DNA from: a virus
Direction: 5' to 3' (one strand)
IMG/VR virus record: IMGVR_UViG_3300027851_000036
Location: 1 to 51,976 of that record
DNA: 51,976 bases
Below are positions 1 to 9,330 of this stretch, in pieces. How positions within the stretch are numbered: position 1 is the stretch's first letter; each line of letters opens with the position of its first letter. The position numbers and the translations under genes were made by a program. Below the pieces are notes generated by a model that was not told where the DNA came from, ran no database searches, and saw only the letters and a program-made list of their open reading frames with translations.

Positions 1-1
1 G

Positions 2-2488
2 CAGCATACGTTCTACATGCCAATCGCCCACCGGGACACTGCCAATGTCGACCTGAGCGTGTGGCGCGGATTCCTGATGAAAAGGCACCGCGAGCAGCTG
101 CTGCTGGCTCACAACGCCAGTTTCGAAGAACAGGTGACGAAGCTGAATCTGGACTTCACCCCGGAAGGCATTGCCGACTCAATGATCTGGTCCAGCTACG
201 TGGACGAAAATGAGTTCATGGGCCTCAAGGACAACAGCCTTCTGTACTTTCATTACACGCAGGAGACCTTCAAGGCCCTGATGGAGAAGTGTGGGGCCAA
301 GGACATGCGGGATCTGACCGGCGATCAGGTGCTCAGCTACGGTTGCGACGACGCCTTCTGCACCGCGCGGCTGGGTGTGCTGTTCTGGATGATCCTGAAG
401 CTCGAGCAGCAGTGGGACTTCGTGTTCGAGAAGGACCGCCTGACGGTGCACCCGATCAGTCACGCCTTCGAGCAGGGTACCCGGATTGACTTTGAGCGGA
501 TGCGCGAGCTGCAGGCCGCTGACGCCGAGACGGTTCGGTCAGGTATGGAAAGCATCCGCGCGCTGCTGACTGAGCACTGTAGCGAAGTGAACGAGGCCGG
601 GTCACTGGCGCTGGCCAAGGCCGACCTCGACAACCTCCGTCAGATCATGCGCCACACCCGCGGCGACAAGCTGTCGAAAGAGCAGATCGAAGCGAAGCTG
701 GAAGAGACCCGCCTGCGCTGGATCGAGAGCTCCCGCTACAACCCGTACAGCGAGCGATTCGAGCCGTGGGAATTTATCCCGACCCCGACTGTGCTGACTT
801 CGATGGCGTATCGGGTCGGGTGCCGCTGGCCGATCGAGAAAAACAGTAAAAAGTTCATCAGTGAGTGGTTGTCGAACGCTACCGTAGAGCCGTTACCGGA
901 AGCCCCGCACTCAGAAAAACGTGCGCAGTTCCTCGACCTGCTTGGCTCCGCTGCCCACCAGCTGAACAAACGAGAGGGGGACGAGTACCACGCCCTGAAA
1001 CAGTTCTGCGAAGACGTGCTGATGAAGGGCGAGGGCAGGACGATTCAGGAAGGGGACGAACTCAACCTGGGCAGCCCCGACCAGATGCGCGAGCTGCTGT
1101 ACTGCAAGCTGGCGTTCCCGGTGCGTCTGCGGACGATGCCGCAGCGCGACAGCACCCGGCAGGTCCTCGGACTGGAGGGGTCACCGGGCACTGACGAAGA
1201 GGCCATCCAGATGGCCATCGCCGAGGACACGGCCCCGGACAGCTGGAAGCGCGAGCTGCTGAAAACCCTCCTCAGCGTGAAGGAAGCGATGACTCGGGAG
1301 TCGTTGTTCTACCGGAAGTACCCGCACTGGCAGCACCCTCGCGACGGCCTGATTCACCCTGCAATCAAAAACTGTGGGACGGCGACGCGCCGCCCCACCG
1401 GCAGCAGCCCGAATATCCTGCAGGTGTCGAAGGGTGATCTCCGGTCGATCTATGTGCCGCGCGATGTGACGCCGGTGGAGACTTCAGCCGTCGCATGGCT
1501 GAGGCCCTTCGACCTGCACATCCCGAAGCTGCCGAAGCAGGTCATCGTGGCGACCGACTTCAGCGGCCAGGAGCTGCGCATCTTCGGCAGCGAGGCGCGC
1601 GACCCGGTGATGATCGACGCCTACACCGGCCTCGGCACCTATGAAGACGATGGCATGACCCGCACCCGGACACGGGATATTCACTCCGTCACCGGCTGCA
1701 CGTTCGCAAGGCGGGTTATTGCACAGGAAATGAACCAGCAGGTTCTCAACTCTCTGATCTTCGACGAGAGCGGGGTGATGGACTATGAGCAGTTCCGCCA
1801 CTTCCTGAGCGGCGCGCTGGAAGAGTTTCAGGGCTTCGCCCCGGACAAGCTGGCCAAGGTGGTGAACCAGGTCAGGAAGATGGCCAAGGTGGTCAACTTC
1901 CTGATCATCTACGGCGGCACTGCCTTCACGCTGGCGATGAAGTTGGGCGTTCCGGAGGCCTTCGCTGACATGCTGATGAAGCTGGTATTCACCGGCTACC
2001 CACGCATGGCGCCGTGGCAGGAAGAAGTGGTGGAAGAGGCATGCAAGTACGGCTTCATCACCACCGCTTATGGCACCCGCAAGCACTGCAGCAAGGATCT
2101 GGTAGGTCGAGATCGGTCAGCGCGGCGCCGCGCTGAGCGGCAGACGGTCAACCACAAGATCCAGGCCTGTGCGGCGGACATCCTCAAGGTGGTGCTTACC
2201 GCAGCGCACGAAGAGGAGCTGTTCTACCGGAACGGTGCAGTGATGATCGCGCCGGTGTACGACGAAATTGTTTCGACCGTACCGATCGAACGCCTGCCTG
2301 AATTCATCAATCACCAGCAGCGGCTGATGAACGTAACTCCGCCGGGCCACCCGATTCCGATGATGGCGGAAGTCTCCATCGGCAAGGACTGGCACGACAC
2401 ATCGAACTATGAACTGGGGGACTGGCCGAGCGATCGGAAGATCGAAGCCGCCCTCTCCAAAATGTTTGAACCGAAGGTGACAGCATGA
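2..2488 (+). CDS. Family A DNA polymerase with 3'-5' exonuclease domain (5' end cut by window)
   Basis: Replicative phage DNA polymerase of the Pol I (family A) type. The frame is open to the first base and the residues before the first ATG (position 17) continue the exonuclease fold, so the true start and Exo I motif lie outside the window. Numbering from that ATG: Exo II-like HNASFE near residue 34, Exo III YGCDD near 108, motif A D514-F-S-G-Q-E-L-R, motif B R620-x3-K624-x3-F628-x3-Y632-G633, motif C Y748-D749-E750. The Phe in motif B is the usual residue in this family. Oddities are Tyr for the usual His in motif C (HDE), Glu for Asp in Exo II, and Leu for Gly after the motif B Phe. The ligase start overlaps its stop as ATGA, so the two are translationally coupled. 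Confidence 0.95.
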   Translation, partial: QHTFYMPIAHRDTANVDLSVWRGFLMKRHREQLLLAHNASFEEQVTKLNLDFTPEGIADSMIWSSYVDENEFMGLKDNSLLYFHYTQETFKALMEKCGAKDMRDLTGDQVLSYGCDDAFCTARLGVLFWMILKLEQQWDFVFEKDRLTVHPISHAFEQGTRIDFERMRELQAADAETVRSGMESIRALLTEHCSEVNEAGSLALAKADLDNLRQIMRHTRGDKLSKEQIEAKLEETRLRWIESSRYNPYSERFEPWEFIPTPTVLTSMAYRVGCRWPIEKNSKKFISEWLSNATVEPLPEAPHSEKRAQFLDLLGSAAHQLNKREGDEYHALKQFCEDVLMKGEGRTIQEGDELNLGSPDQMRELLYCKLAFPVRLRTMPQRDSTRQVLGLEGSPGTDEEAIQMAIAEDTAPDSWKRELLKTLLSVKEAMTRESLFYRKYPHWQHPRDGLIHPAIKNCGTATRRPTGSSPNILQVSKGDLRSIYVPRDVTPVETSAVAWLRPFDLHIPKLPKQVIVATDFSGQELRIFGSEARDPVMIDAYTGLGTYEDDGMTRTRTRDIHSVTGCTFARRVIAQEMNQQVLNSLIFDESGVMDYEQFRHFLSGALEEFQGFAPDKLAKVVNQVRKMAKVVNFLIIYGGTAFTLAMKLGVPEAFADMLMKLVFTGYPRMAPWQEEVVEEACKYGFITTAYGTRKHCSKDLVGRDRSARRRAERQTVNHKIQACAADILKVVLTAAHEEELFYRNGAVMIAPVYDEIVSTVPIERLPEFINHQQRLMNVTPPGHPIPMMAEVSIGKDWHDTSNYELGDWPSDRKIEAALSKMFEPKVTA

Positions 2489-3900
2489 CTATTACGACTG
2501 ATCTGGTTTTAGACGCCCTGACTCAAATCGGAAGCGTCCGTGGCTCCAAGGATAAGGCCCGCCTCCTGAAGGAGGCGCTGGAGCATCCCCTGTTCCTGCG
2601 CTGCGTATCCGCTGCGGTGAACCCGTTCATCACCTACGGCCTGCAGGACATGCCGCCGGTGCCGGACGCCGCCGGTACCGAGGTCTTCGATGACCGCACG
2701 TGGAACCTGCTGGACGCCCTGGCCGAGCGCAAGCTGACCGGCCACGCCGCGATGAACGGTGTTGCCGCCCACCTGACCAGCCTCACCCTGAAAAGTCGGG
2801 AGCTGTTGAAGCGGGTTATCCGGAAAGACCTGCGCGCAGGGTTCAGCGATACGCTCGTGAATCAGGTGCGGCCAGGCACGGTGCCGGTGTTCGCCTGCAT
2901 GCGAGGTGAGACGTTCGACCTTAAAAAACTGCAGCGCATGGCCAAGAAACACGGCAAGCCAGCGTTCCCCCTCGACGCCGACATTAAGTATGACGGCATC
3001 CGCACCCTGTTCGTCGTCGACGTAGGCGCCAGCGTCGAGCAGTCCACCGCACTGGCAGTGTCGCGCAACGGCCTGCCGCTGCCGGCGATGCAGTGGATGA
3101 GCGAGAAGGTCATTCAAGTGGCTATGCGCGCCCGCCTGCACCTGTTCCCTGAGCACACCAAGTTTGTCGGGGACTTTGAGGGTGTGGGGGGAGATATGCA
3201 GGCGTTCGAGGATACCGCGTCCGCCCTGAAGAAACAGAGCGTAGAGGCGCGCGGCGCCATCCTACGCGCCATCGACATCCTGCCCTGGGTTCAGTTCACC
3301 GGTAAAGAGCAGTCAGAAACGCAGGAGTGGCGCCGGGCTGCGGTGCAGTCTTTGCTGACCGGGGTGCATGCGATCGATCAGGTGCTGCCGGCCGAGAGTT
3401 ACACCGTGCACAGCTACGAGGAGCTGCTGGAATTGTACGGTGAGGTGCTGGACAAGGGGCATGAGGGCCTGATAGCCAAGCCGCACTTTGGCCGGTACGA
3501 GCCGAAGAAAAGCCCGTACTGGATGAAGCTGAAACTGGAGGAAACCTACGACGTGCAGGTCACCGGCGCCTACGAAGGCAAGGGCCAGTTCGAGGGGTCA
3601 CTGGGCGGCCTGACTGTGGACTTCAAAGGCGTCGAGGTAAATATCGGCGGAGGCTTCAGCCCGGAGCAGCGCGCGCAATGGTGGGCTGACCACGTAGGCC
3701 GGGAGGTTTCGTACCAGCTGGTCGATCCCGACAGCGAAGAGGTGGTGACTCACGTCGTGCAGCCCACCGGCAGGCCCGTGGTCGACCGCGTCATCGAGGT
3801 GCTGAGCAACGGCGTCACCAAGGCGGGCTCCCTGCGCCACCCGCGCTTCATCAAAGAGCGCACGGATCTGAGACCGGAAGAGGTCGAAGGCAACAAATAA
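2485..3900 (+). CDS. ATP-dependent DNA ligase
   Basis: Seals nicks in duplex DNA through a covalent lysyl-AMP intermediate, here probably joining Okazaki fragments and recombination products. Motif I is K168-Y-D-G with SRNG following as the Ia-like element; later come EGLIAKP (motif IV) and WMKLKLE (motif V). The 471-residue length with an N-terminal helical region (about residues 1-150) fits the T4-like size class rather than the short T7 type. The C-terminal part (about 350-440) looks like an OB-fold. Its ATG overlaps the polymerase stop by four bases, and the helicase gene follows after 24 bases carrying a GAGAGG ribosome site. Known family, clear call. Confidence 0.93.
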   Translation: MTITTDLVLDALTQIGSVRGSKDKARLLKEALEHPLFLRCVSAAVNPFITYGLQDMPPVPDAAGTEVFDDRTWNLLDALAERKLTGHAAMNGVAAHLTSLTLKSRELLKRVIRKDLRAGFSDTLVNQVRPGTVPVFACMRGETFDLKKLQRMAKKHGKPAFPLDADIKYDGIRTLFVVDVGASVEQSTALAVSRNGLPLPAMQWMSEKVIQVAMRARLHLFPEHTKFVGDFEGVGGDMQAFEDTASALKKQSVEARGAILRAIDILPWVQFTGKEQSETQEWRRAAVQSLLTGVHAIDQVLPAESYTVHSYEELLELYGEVLDKGHEGLIAKPHFGRYEPKKSPYWMKLKLEETYDVQVTGAYEGKGQFEGSLGGLTVDFKGVEVNIGGGFSPEQRAQWWADHVGREVSYQLVDPDSEEVVTHVVQPTGRPVVDRVIEVLSNGVTKAGSLRHPRFIKERTDLRPEEVEGNK

Positions 3901-3924
3901 GCAAACCACCGAGAGGGCTGAACC

Positions 3925-5205
3925 ATGATTACTTTGAATTCAACGCAGCGGGACGCTGTCGATACGATGCACGAGTTCGCGGCCGGGGACGAACCCTTCT
4001 TCCTGCTGGAGGGGTTCGCCGGTACCGGTAAGTCGACGTGCGTGATGACCTTCGTGAAAGAGTACGAGGGTTCCATCACCCTGACCGCGCCGACCAACAA
4101 GGCCACCAAAGTCCTGCGCCAGCTGTGCGACAGGGAGGGCGGGATCTCCGAAACCTCGACGATCTTTTCGCTGCTGGGCCTGCGCCTGGACAGCGAGGGG
4201 GAAGTCCGCGAAGTCTCTGCCTATGACGGCGGCAACCGCGCGGACCAATACAAAATCGTCGTGGTCGACGAGGCGTTCATGCTGAACAAGAACGTCTGGA
4301 AGTACATCACCCAGACCGCCTTCGACGAGGGCGTCAAGTTCATCTTCATGGGCGACCCAGCGCAGCTGCCGCCGGTCGGGGAGACGGAGTCGCCGGTGGC
4401 CACTGTCCGGTTCAAGAGGGTTCTGACCGAGGTCATGCGTCACGACAACCAGATCCTGACGCTGGCCACCCACCTGCGCGCATGCCAGTTCCAGGGCGAC
4501 ACCCTTCAAGTCGTCTCTGATCACGATGAGAACGGCGGCGTCTACAAAGTGAACTGGAAGCAATTCAGGGTGCAGGCATGCAAAGCCTTTACCTCTGAGA
4601 ACTACGCCGAGAAGCCGGGGTCGATCAAGACGATCGCATGGCGGAACGCCACCGTGCAGAACTACAACGGCATCATTCGCGATGCCATGTATGGCGAGGA
4701 GAAGGCAGCACAGTCTCCGTTCCAGCTCGGGGAGCGGGTTGTCACCACCCAGCCGATCATGGACCTCGCCGGGCACGAGCTGGGCACCCTGATGACCACC
4801 GATGAAGAGGGCACGGTGGAGCAGATCACCATCATGCAGCACCCGATTTACAAGGACATCACCTGCTACCGGCTCGAGATCGACCCGGAGTTTGGAGATA
4901 GCTGGGTGCCGGCATACGTGGTGCATCCGGTGTCGGAGCGGGCTTACAAGGACCTCCTCAATCGCCTCAGTCAGAGGGCCAAGGAGACCGGCCGCTGGCG
5001 AGAGTTCTGGGCAGCGAAAGAGGTCATCCACGACGTCCGCCCCTGCCACGCCATAACCGCTCACCGCGCGCAGGGCTCTACCTACGAGACGGTGTTCGTG
5101 GATCTGGCCGACATCATGGCGAACCGGAACCGGAAGGAGGCGCTGCAGTGCCTCTACGTGGCCTGCACGCGGCCGTCGCGTGTGCTTGTGATTTGTGGGG
5201 GGTGA
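3925..5205 (+). CDS. SF1 DNA helicase, Dda/RecD-like
   Basis: ATP-driven 5'-3' type superfamily 1 helicase, probably acting at forks and in recombination like T4 Dda. Walker A is G30-FAGTG-K36-S37-T, Walker B-type VVDEAF lies near residue 113, motif III is GDPAQLPPVGE, and the C-terminal motifs are TAHRAQGST (motif V) and ALQCLYVACTR (motif VI). The order and 426-residue length match the phage Dda group. It sits between ligase and a small gene of the same transcript, ahead of resolvase and Mre11/Rad50 genes, so it belongs to the replication-recombination module. An alternative exact name such as RecD2-like cannot be excluded. Confidence 0.9.
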   Translation: MITLNSTQRDAVDTMHEFAAGDEPFFLLEGFAGTGKSTCVMTFVKEYEGSITLTAPTNKATKVLRQLCDREGGISETSTIFSLLGLRLDSEGEVREVSAYDGGNRADQYKIVVVDEAFMLNKNVWKYITQTAFDEGVKFIFMGDPAQLPPVGETESPVATVRFKRVLTEVMRHDNQILTLATHLRACQFQGDTLQVVSDHDENGGVYKVNWKQFRVQACKAFTSENYAEKPGSIKTIAWRNATVQNYNGIIRDAMYGEEKAAQSPFQLGERVVTTQPIMDLAGHELGTLMTTDEEGTVEQITIMQHPIYKDITCYRLEIDPEFGDSWVPAYVVHPVSERAYKDLLNRLSQRAKETGRWREFWAAKEVIHDVRPCHAITAHRAQGSTYETVFVDLADIMANRNRKEALQCLYVACTRPSRVLVICGG

Positions 5206-5209
5206 GGCT

Positions 5210-5455
5210 ATGTGGGACTACTACAAGCAAGAATTCAAATACTTGCTGGAAGGTCGCAAGCAAATAACCATAACTCAGTACCGGCTTGCGGACTGGGACG
5301 GGGAGCGGGCGGTTCGCCCGCCACCGACGCGCGACCCCGACGTCCTGTTTGAGGGCCTGACGTGGGCGGAGATTGAGGAAGTCGCCAAGTGGGCAAACTC
5401 TGATCGGAAAGGGCCACCTCCCAAGGTGTTCGGAAAGGTGATCCCGCATGGCTAA
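5210..5455 (+). CDS. Hypothetical protein, 81 aa
   Basis: Unrecognised small protein in the replication operon. The frame also allows a GTG at 5195, but the ATG at 5210 is preferred because the GGGGGGTGAGG stretch immediately upstream is a good ribosome site and the upstream choice would lie inside the helicase gene. The product is charged and Trp-containing (starts MWDYYKQEFKYLLEG). A segment near residues 45-65 is helical in pattern (LTWAEIEEVAKWA). It ends eight bases inside the next gene, which suggests coupled translation. No function is claimed. Confidence 0.75.
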   Translation: MWDYYKQEFKYLLEGRKQITITQYRLADWDGERAVRPPPTRDPDVLFEGLTWAEIEEVAKWANSDRKGPPPKVFGKVIPHG

Positions 5456-5951
5456 AACCGCCCAGGAGAAAGGCAAGGTATTCGAGGAGGAGTTCCAACT
5501 CTACCTCAAAGGCCTCATGCAGAAGTACCCGGCCGTGCCGCACCGCCTGTACGACACCCGCAGCGCGGGGTCCTACCTGCCGGATCAGCCGGGCGACTTC
5601 TTCCTGTTGTTCAAAGGCGCCCTGCACCTCTGGGAGCTAAAGAGCAGCGAGGTGCATGACAGCCTCGCGGCCAACCTGTCCGGCCTGCTTTCAAAGGAGC
5701 AGGCCACCCACCACAAATTATGGCGACGCGCCGGCGCGGTGACGCACGTCCTCTTCCTGCAGCAGCGCACCGGCAGGGTGGAGCTGTGGCACGGGGGTCA
5801 TGTGGCAGAGGTGAGACACGCGGCTGGGAAGCGATTAAAGAGACAGGACTGCCTACCGTACGGTAGTATGTCCGAGTTCAAAGAACAGTTCACAGAGGCG
5901 CTGCTGCTGGATAGCCGGTACGGCGCACCCGCCCCGATCAAGGAGACTTGA
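5448..5951 (+). CDS. RecU-like Holliday junction resolvase (PD-(D/E)XK nuclease)
   Basis: Probable structure-specific nuclease that cuts four-way junctions before packaging. The PD-(D/E)XK core is visible as P-G-D50-F followed by W-E63-L-K65-S-S, and a downstream Gln in LSKEQATHHKLW then G-A, which is the arrangement seen in RecU-type resolvases. An N-terminal helix carries KGKVFEEEF, typical of this group. The length of 167 residues is normal. It lies directly before the Mre11/SbcD gene with one base between stop and start region. A VRR-NUC or Holliday resolvase of another subfamily is the main alternative; the nuclease fold itself is well supported. Confidence 0.82.
   Translation: MAKTAQEKGKVFEEEFQLYLKGLMQKYPAVPHRLYDTRSAGSYLPDQPGDFFLLFKGALHLWELKSSEVHDSLAANLSGLLSKEQATHHKLWRRAGAVTHVLFLQQRTGRVELWHGGHVAEVRHAAGKRLKRQDCLPYGSMSEFKEQFTEALLLDSRYGAPAPIKET
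5853..5866. repeat. 14-bp perfect palindrome inside the resolvase gene
   Basis: CTACCGTACGGTAG is a perfect palindrome inside the resolvase reading frame. Its core ACCGTACGGT shares ACCGTA/TACGGT with the intergenic hairpins at 49339-49380 and 50138-50172. It may be chance in coding DNA or a protein-binding site; only the sequence identity is seen. Confidence 0.6.
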
Positions 5952-5952
5952 A

Positions 5953-7074
5953 ATGAAGATAGGCATTTTCACCGACCCGCACCTCGGCAAGGTGCTGTCG
6001 GCCAACACCACCCTCGATAGTCGCAAGCGGCTGCAGAACGACCTGTACTACCACGTCAAGGGCATCCTGCAGCAGGAAGGGGCCGGCACCTGGCTCTGCC
6101 TCGGAGACCTGCTGGACAAGTACCAGAACACAGAAGCCACTCTCCTGCAGGCGCTGGACGTGGCACAGAGCGTAGACATGGTTATGGCCGGCAACCATGA
6201 CGTGGTGAATGACGTCACCCGGGTGGGTACCTTGCAGGTACTGGAACAGGTGCTCTCCAGCGAGGGCGACAGCGGGATCCGCCGGGTTCCGTTCAACGAA
6301 TCCGGATTTTTCGTCACCGAGATGGGGCAGTGTGCGTTCTACATCGTGCCACATCACAGTCGCGACGACCTGTTCGAGGAGGCCCTTTGCGCAGCGACGA
6401 AGATGGCCGAGGACCGTGAGTTGGTTGACGAATCCGAGGGCCGTACCCGCCGGCACATGCACCTCCTCCTGCATTGCAACTACGACATGGAGTTCGCCTG
6501 CAACGACGTGACGCTGAACCTGTCCCGCCAGCGCGCCGGCAAGCTGCTGGAAGTGTTCGATCGCATCCTGATCGGCCACGACCACAACCCGAAGGAAGAC
6601 TTCGACGGCCGCCTGATCGTGCTGGGGAACACGCACCCGACTGGGTTCGGCGACATTTCGGATAAGCGCATCGCCCTCGTTGACGCCGACACCGGCGAGA
6701 TCGAGTTCGTGACGGTGTGGCGCAAAGGCAGCGGCTACGCGGAGCTGCAGGTGGGCGAGCTGCTGACCGGGGATCTCGACGTGATCGGCAACGGCCTCAA
6801 CTTCATCGATATCAAAGGCACGGTGGAAGCCGATCAGGCCATGGACCTGAGCCGCGTGCTGAAGCGTCTGTGGTCGGTGGCCAGTCCGCCCTATGCAATC
6901 CGCGCCAACGTCCACCTGGCCAAGGCAGGGCAGGAGGTGGTCGATGACGAGCACCCGGCCGAGGATGCGTGGGAGACGATCCGCGCAGAGTTACAGGCAG
7001 CGGGGCGTGACGACCTGCTGGAATTGCTGGACGGCCTGAAAGTGGCCACGGCTGAACGAGTGGTGGAGGAATAA
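5953..7074 (+). CDS. Mre11/SbcD-like metallophosphoesterase (recombination nuclease subunit)
   Basis: Nuclease subunit of a phage Mre11-Rad50 complex (T4 gp47 class), working with the product of the next gene on DNA ends and hairpins. The calcineurin-like metal-binding motifs are all present: D8-P-H10 (motif I), GD52 (motif II), G-N81-H82-D83 (motif III), LLLHCNYD near residue 175 (motif IV) and ILIGHDHNP near 210 (motif V). The C-terminal third (about 260-373) is the probable Rad50-contact and capping region. It is followed after three bases by the SbcC/Rad50 gene, the normal pairing. Confidence 0.92.
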   Translation: MKIGIFTDPHLGKVLSANTTLDSRKRLQNDLYYHVKGILQQEGAGTWLCLGDLLDKYQNTEATLLQALDVAQSVDMVMAGNHDVVNDVTRVGTLQVLEQVLSSEGDSGIRRVPFNESGFFVTEMGQCAFYIVPHHSRDDLFEEALCAATKMAEDRELVDESEGRTRRHMHLLLHCNYDMEFACNDVTLNLSRQRAGKLLEVFDRILIGHDHNPKEDFDGRLIVLGNTHPTGFGDISDKRIALVDADTGEIEFVTVWRKGSGYAELQVGELLTGDLDVIGNGLNFIDIKGTVEADQAMDLSRVLKRLWSVASPPYAIRANVHLAKAGQEVVDDEHPAEDAWETIRAELQAAGRDDLLELLDGLKVATAERVVEE

Positions 7075-7077
7075 GAG

Positions 7078-9330
7078 ATGTTGCTGCAACTGGAACTGAA
7101 GAACTTCAAAAAACATCGCCACCTCGTCGTTGACTTCACCGCCGGCCTGAATGGCATCGTCGGGCCGAACTACACCGGCAAGTCAACCCTGCTCAACGGC
7201 ATCATGTTCTGCCTCGGCGGCAGCCGCATGGTGCCGGGTAAGCGCCTGCAGAACCGGGACACCAACTCCGGCTTCGGCGCCAGCCTGACGTGGAAGCAGG
7301 GCGGTCGAATGTTCCACGTGGAACGTGGCAAGACCACCGCCCACCTGTACGAGGCCCCGGAAGGTACGGCCTGGCCGTCAGCTCCGCTCGAGTGGAGCGC
7401 GGTGGCCAGCGGCACCAGCCCCGTAAACAACGCCATCGCGCGTCTGCTGGGCATGCCCCTGAAACGCTTCGCCCAGATCAAGTACGCCCGGCAGAAGCAG
7501 GCCGAGGCGCTGCTGCGCGCCGGCAGCACTGAGCTGTTCAAGATCGTCAGCGAGTTGCGCGGCCTCAACAAGGTCAGCGACGCGCTGACCGAGCTGAGCG
7601 CAGATATCGGTGCCCAGAACAAGTTTCTCGTCGGCCTTGAGTTCGTCGAACCCGACGCCCTGCAGGCCGAGATCGAGGCGCTGAAGGTGGCGACGATGAA
7701 CTCCAAGACCATGGAGGCTGCTGCCGCCGAAATCGCCACGCATCAGGCCGAGGCTGCTGCCGTGTGGCGCCGCGATGCCGAGACGGCCAGCAATCGGGCC
7801 AGCTCACTGCGCGCACTGAACCGGAAGATGTCCGCCCTGCAAAGTGAACTGAATCAGGTGCAGGAGACCAAGGAGGCAACCCAACTCGTGCTGGGGACCC
7901 TCCGTGGCGAGGCGCTGACGGTCGATGCGATCAACGAAATGAAGGCGCAGCGCGATGCCGCGATCACGGAGAAGGCCCGGCTGCAGGGCCTGGCCGAGCG
8001 TCTGCGCGTGGCGGCAGAGGCCGTGCAAAAGGTCGTCGTCGCACCGGAGTCAGACGCCGCCCCTCTGCAGGCCGCCCTCGACACTGCCAATCTCAAGCAA
8101 GACATTGGCAACGAGTCTTACATCGAAGGACTGGAAGCGACCAGGCAGGAAATGGCTGCCGACATCCGCTCCCTGAATGACCAGATCGAGGCCGTCCTGA
8201 AGGCGTCGAAGGAGGGGGTATGCTCCGCTTGCAAGCGCCCGTTCGACGGCCAGCACGGGCCGGAGCACTACGCCGAGTTGATGCAGCCGCTGGTCGATAA
8301 GCGTACGGCGCGGCAGCTGGATCTGGAGAAAGCGCAGGCGGGGCTGGCGGAGGCCAAGGCTGCGAAAAAGGCTATCGACGACGCGCAGGCGGCGCTTGCC
8401 CGACTCAACACGGCACGATCTCTGCAGGAAGAGCGCAGAGCGGTGCGCCTGAAGGAGCTGGAGGAGTTGTCGGCCGGCACGCCAGCATCCCTGACGGATG
8501 AGTTAGCGTCGCTGTCGACCAAGGCCGCCGCGCTGGAGACCCAGCTGGAAGCTGCTGAGTCGGCTCGCCGGCAGCTCATCCGCAAGGAGTCCGACCTGTC
8601 CAGCATGACGGCCGACGAACAGCGCCTGATCGCCGACCTTGCCGGGAAACAGAAAGAGCTGGAGGCGTTCGAGGGTAAGACCCCGGAGGCCTTGGAGGCG
8701 GAATCCGAGGCAGCCACTGCGAAGGCGTCCGAGTGCGCCGAGCTGGCCCGCTGCGCCCGTATCGAGGCCGCGCAGATCCGGGAGGCCTACGAAGCCGACA
8801 TGGCGTCCCTGTCCAAGCTGCAGGGCGAGCTGGCCGTGGTACTGGACCGTAATGCTCGCTTCGAGCAGGCGTCCCTGAAACTGGGCCGGCTGACCGAGCT
8901 GCAGAACTACATCCGCAGCAGCCGTGACCGCCTCACCGCGCAGGTTTGGGAAGTATTCACTGCCTCGGCCTCGATGTTCGTCAGCAGTGCCACCGGTGGT
9001 CGCATCACTGAGGTTACTCGCAGCGCGGATGGCGAGTTCGGGTTCCGGGAGGACGGCTTCGAGATGGAGCTGGCAGAGGCGTCCGGCGCGCAGTCGGCGA
9101 TCATGGGCCTCGCCATTCAACTGGCGCTGGCTGACTCGGCCCCGTCACCGCTGGATATTATCCTGCTGGATGAGCCGAGCGCCGACTGCGACGCCGAGCA
9201 CTCCGCCGCAGCGATGGCGCTGCTGGCAGCCAGCGGACGCCAGGTTATCGCTGTTACGCACCGGGAGTTCGACTCGGCCCTGTTCAACAACACAATCCAA
9301 TTAGGGGAAGGTACCCATGAAGCAGTTTGA
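7078..9330 (+). CDS. Rad50/SbcC-like SMC ATPase (recombination nuclease subunit)
   Basis: ATPase partner of the preceding Mre11-like nuclease (T4 gp46 class). It shows the split ABC-ATPase design: Walker A GPNYTGKST at residues 29-37 (Lys35), a long coiled-coil region from about 170 to 620, a zinc hook C382-x2-C385 (CSACKRPF) at the middle of the coil, and a C-terminal Walker B/D-loop LLDEPSADCD followed by VIAVTH. The 750 residues are within the family range but larger than T4 gp46 because of the coils. Its last bases overlap the next gene by 14. Expected role: tethering and processing DNA ends in recombination-dependent replication. Confidence 0.93.
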   Translation: MLLQLELKNFKKHRHLVVDFTAGLNGIVGPNYTGKSTLLNGIMFCLGGSRMVPGKRLQNRDTNSGFGASLTWKQGGRMFHVERGKTTAHLYEAPEGTAWPSAPLEWSAVASGTSPVNNAIARLLGMPLKRFAQIKYARQKQAEALLRAGSTELFKIVSELRGLNKVSDALTELSADIGAQNKFLVGLEFVEPDALQAEIEALKVATMNSKTMEAAAAEIATHQAEAAAVWRRDAETASNRASSLRALNRKMSALQSELNQVQETKEATQLVLGTLRGEALTVDAINEMKAQRDAAITEKARLQGLAERLRVAAEAVQKVVVAPESDAAPLQAALDTANLKQDIGNESYIEGLEATRQEMAADIRSLNDQIEAVLKASKEGVCSACKRPFDGQHGPEHYAELMQPLVDKRTARQLDLEKAQAGLAEAKAAKKAIDDAQAALARLNTARSLQEERRAVRLKELEELSAGTPASLTDELASLSTKAAALETQLEAAESARRQLIRKESDLSSMTADEQRLIADLAGKQKELEAFEGKTPEALEAESEAATAKASECAELARCARIEAAQIREAYEADMASLSKLQGELAVVLDRNARFEQASLKLGRLTELQNYIRSSRDRLTAQVWEVFTASASMFVSSATGGRITEVTRSADGEFGFREDGFEMELAEASGAQSAIMGLAIQLALADSAPSPLDIILLDEPSADCDAEHSAAAMALLAASGRQVIAVTHREFDSALFNNTIQLGEGTHEAV

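Noticed and set aside
3940-5064. Long antisense frame (374 codons) over the helicase gene
   Set aside because: The opposite strand encodes clear helicase motifs; high GC content produces long shadow frames, and no ribosome site or domain was seen.
5938-6954. Antisense frame of 338 codons over the Mre11 gene
   Set aside because: All metal-binding motifs are in the sense frame.
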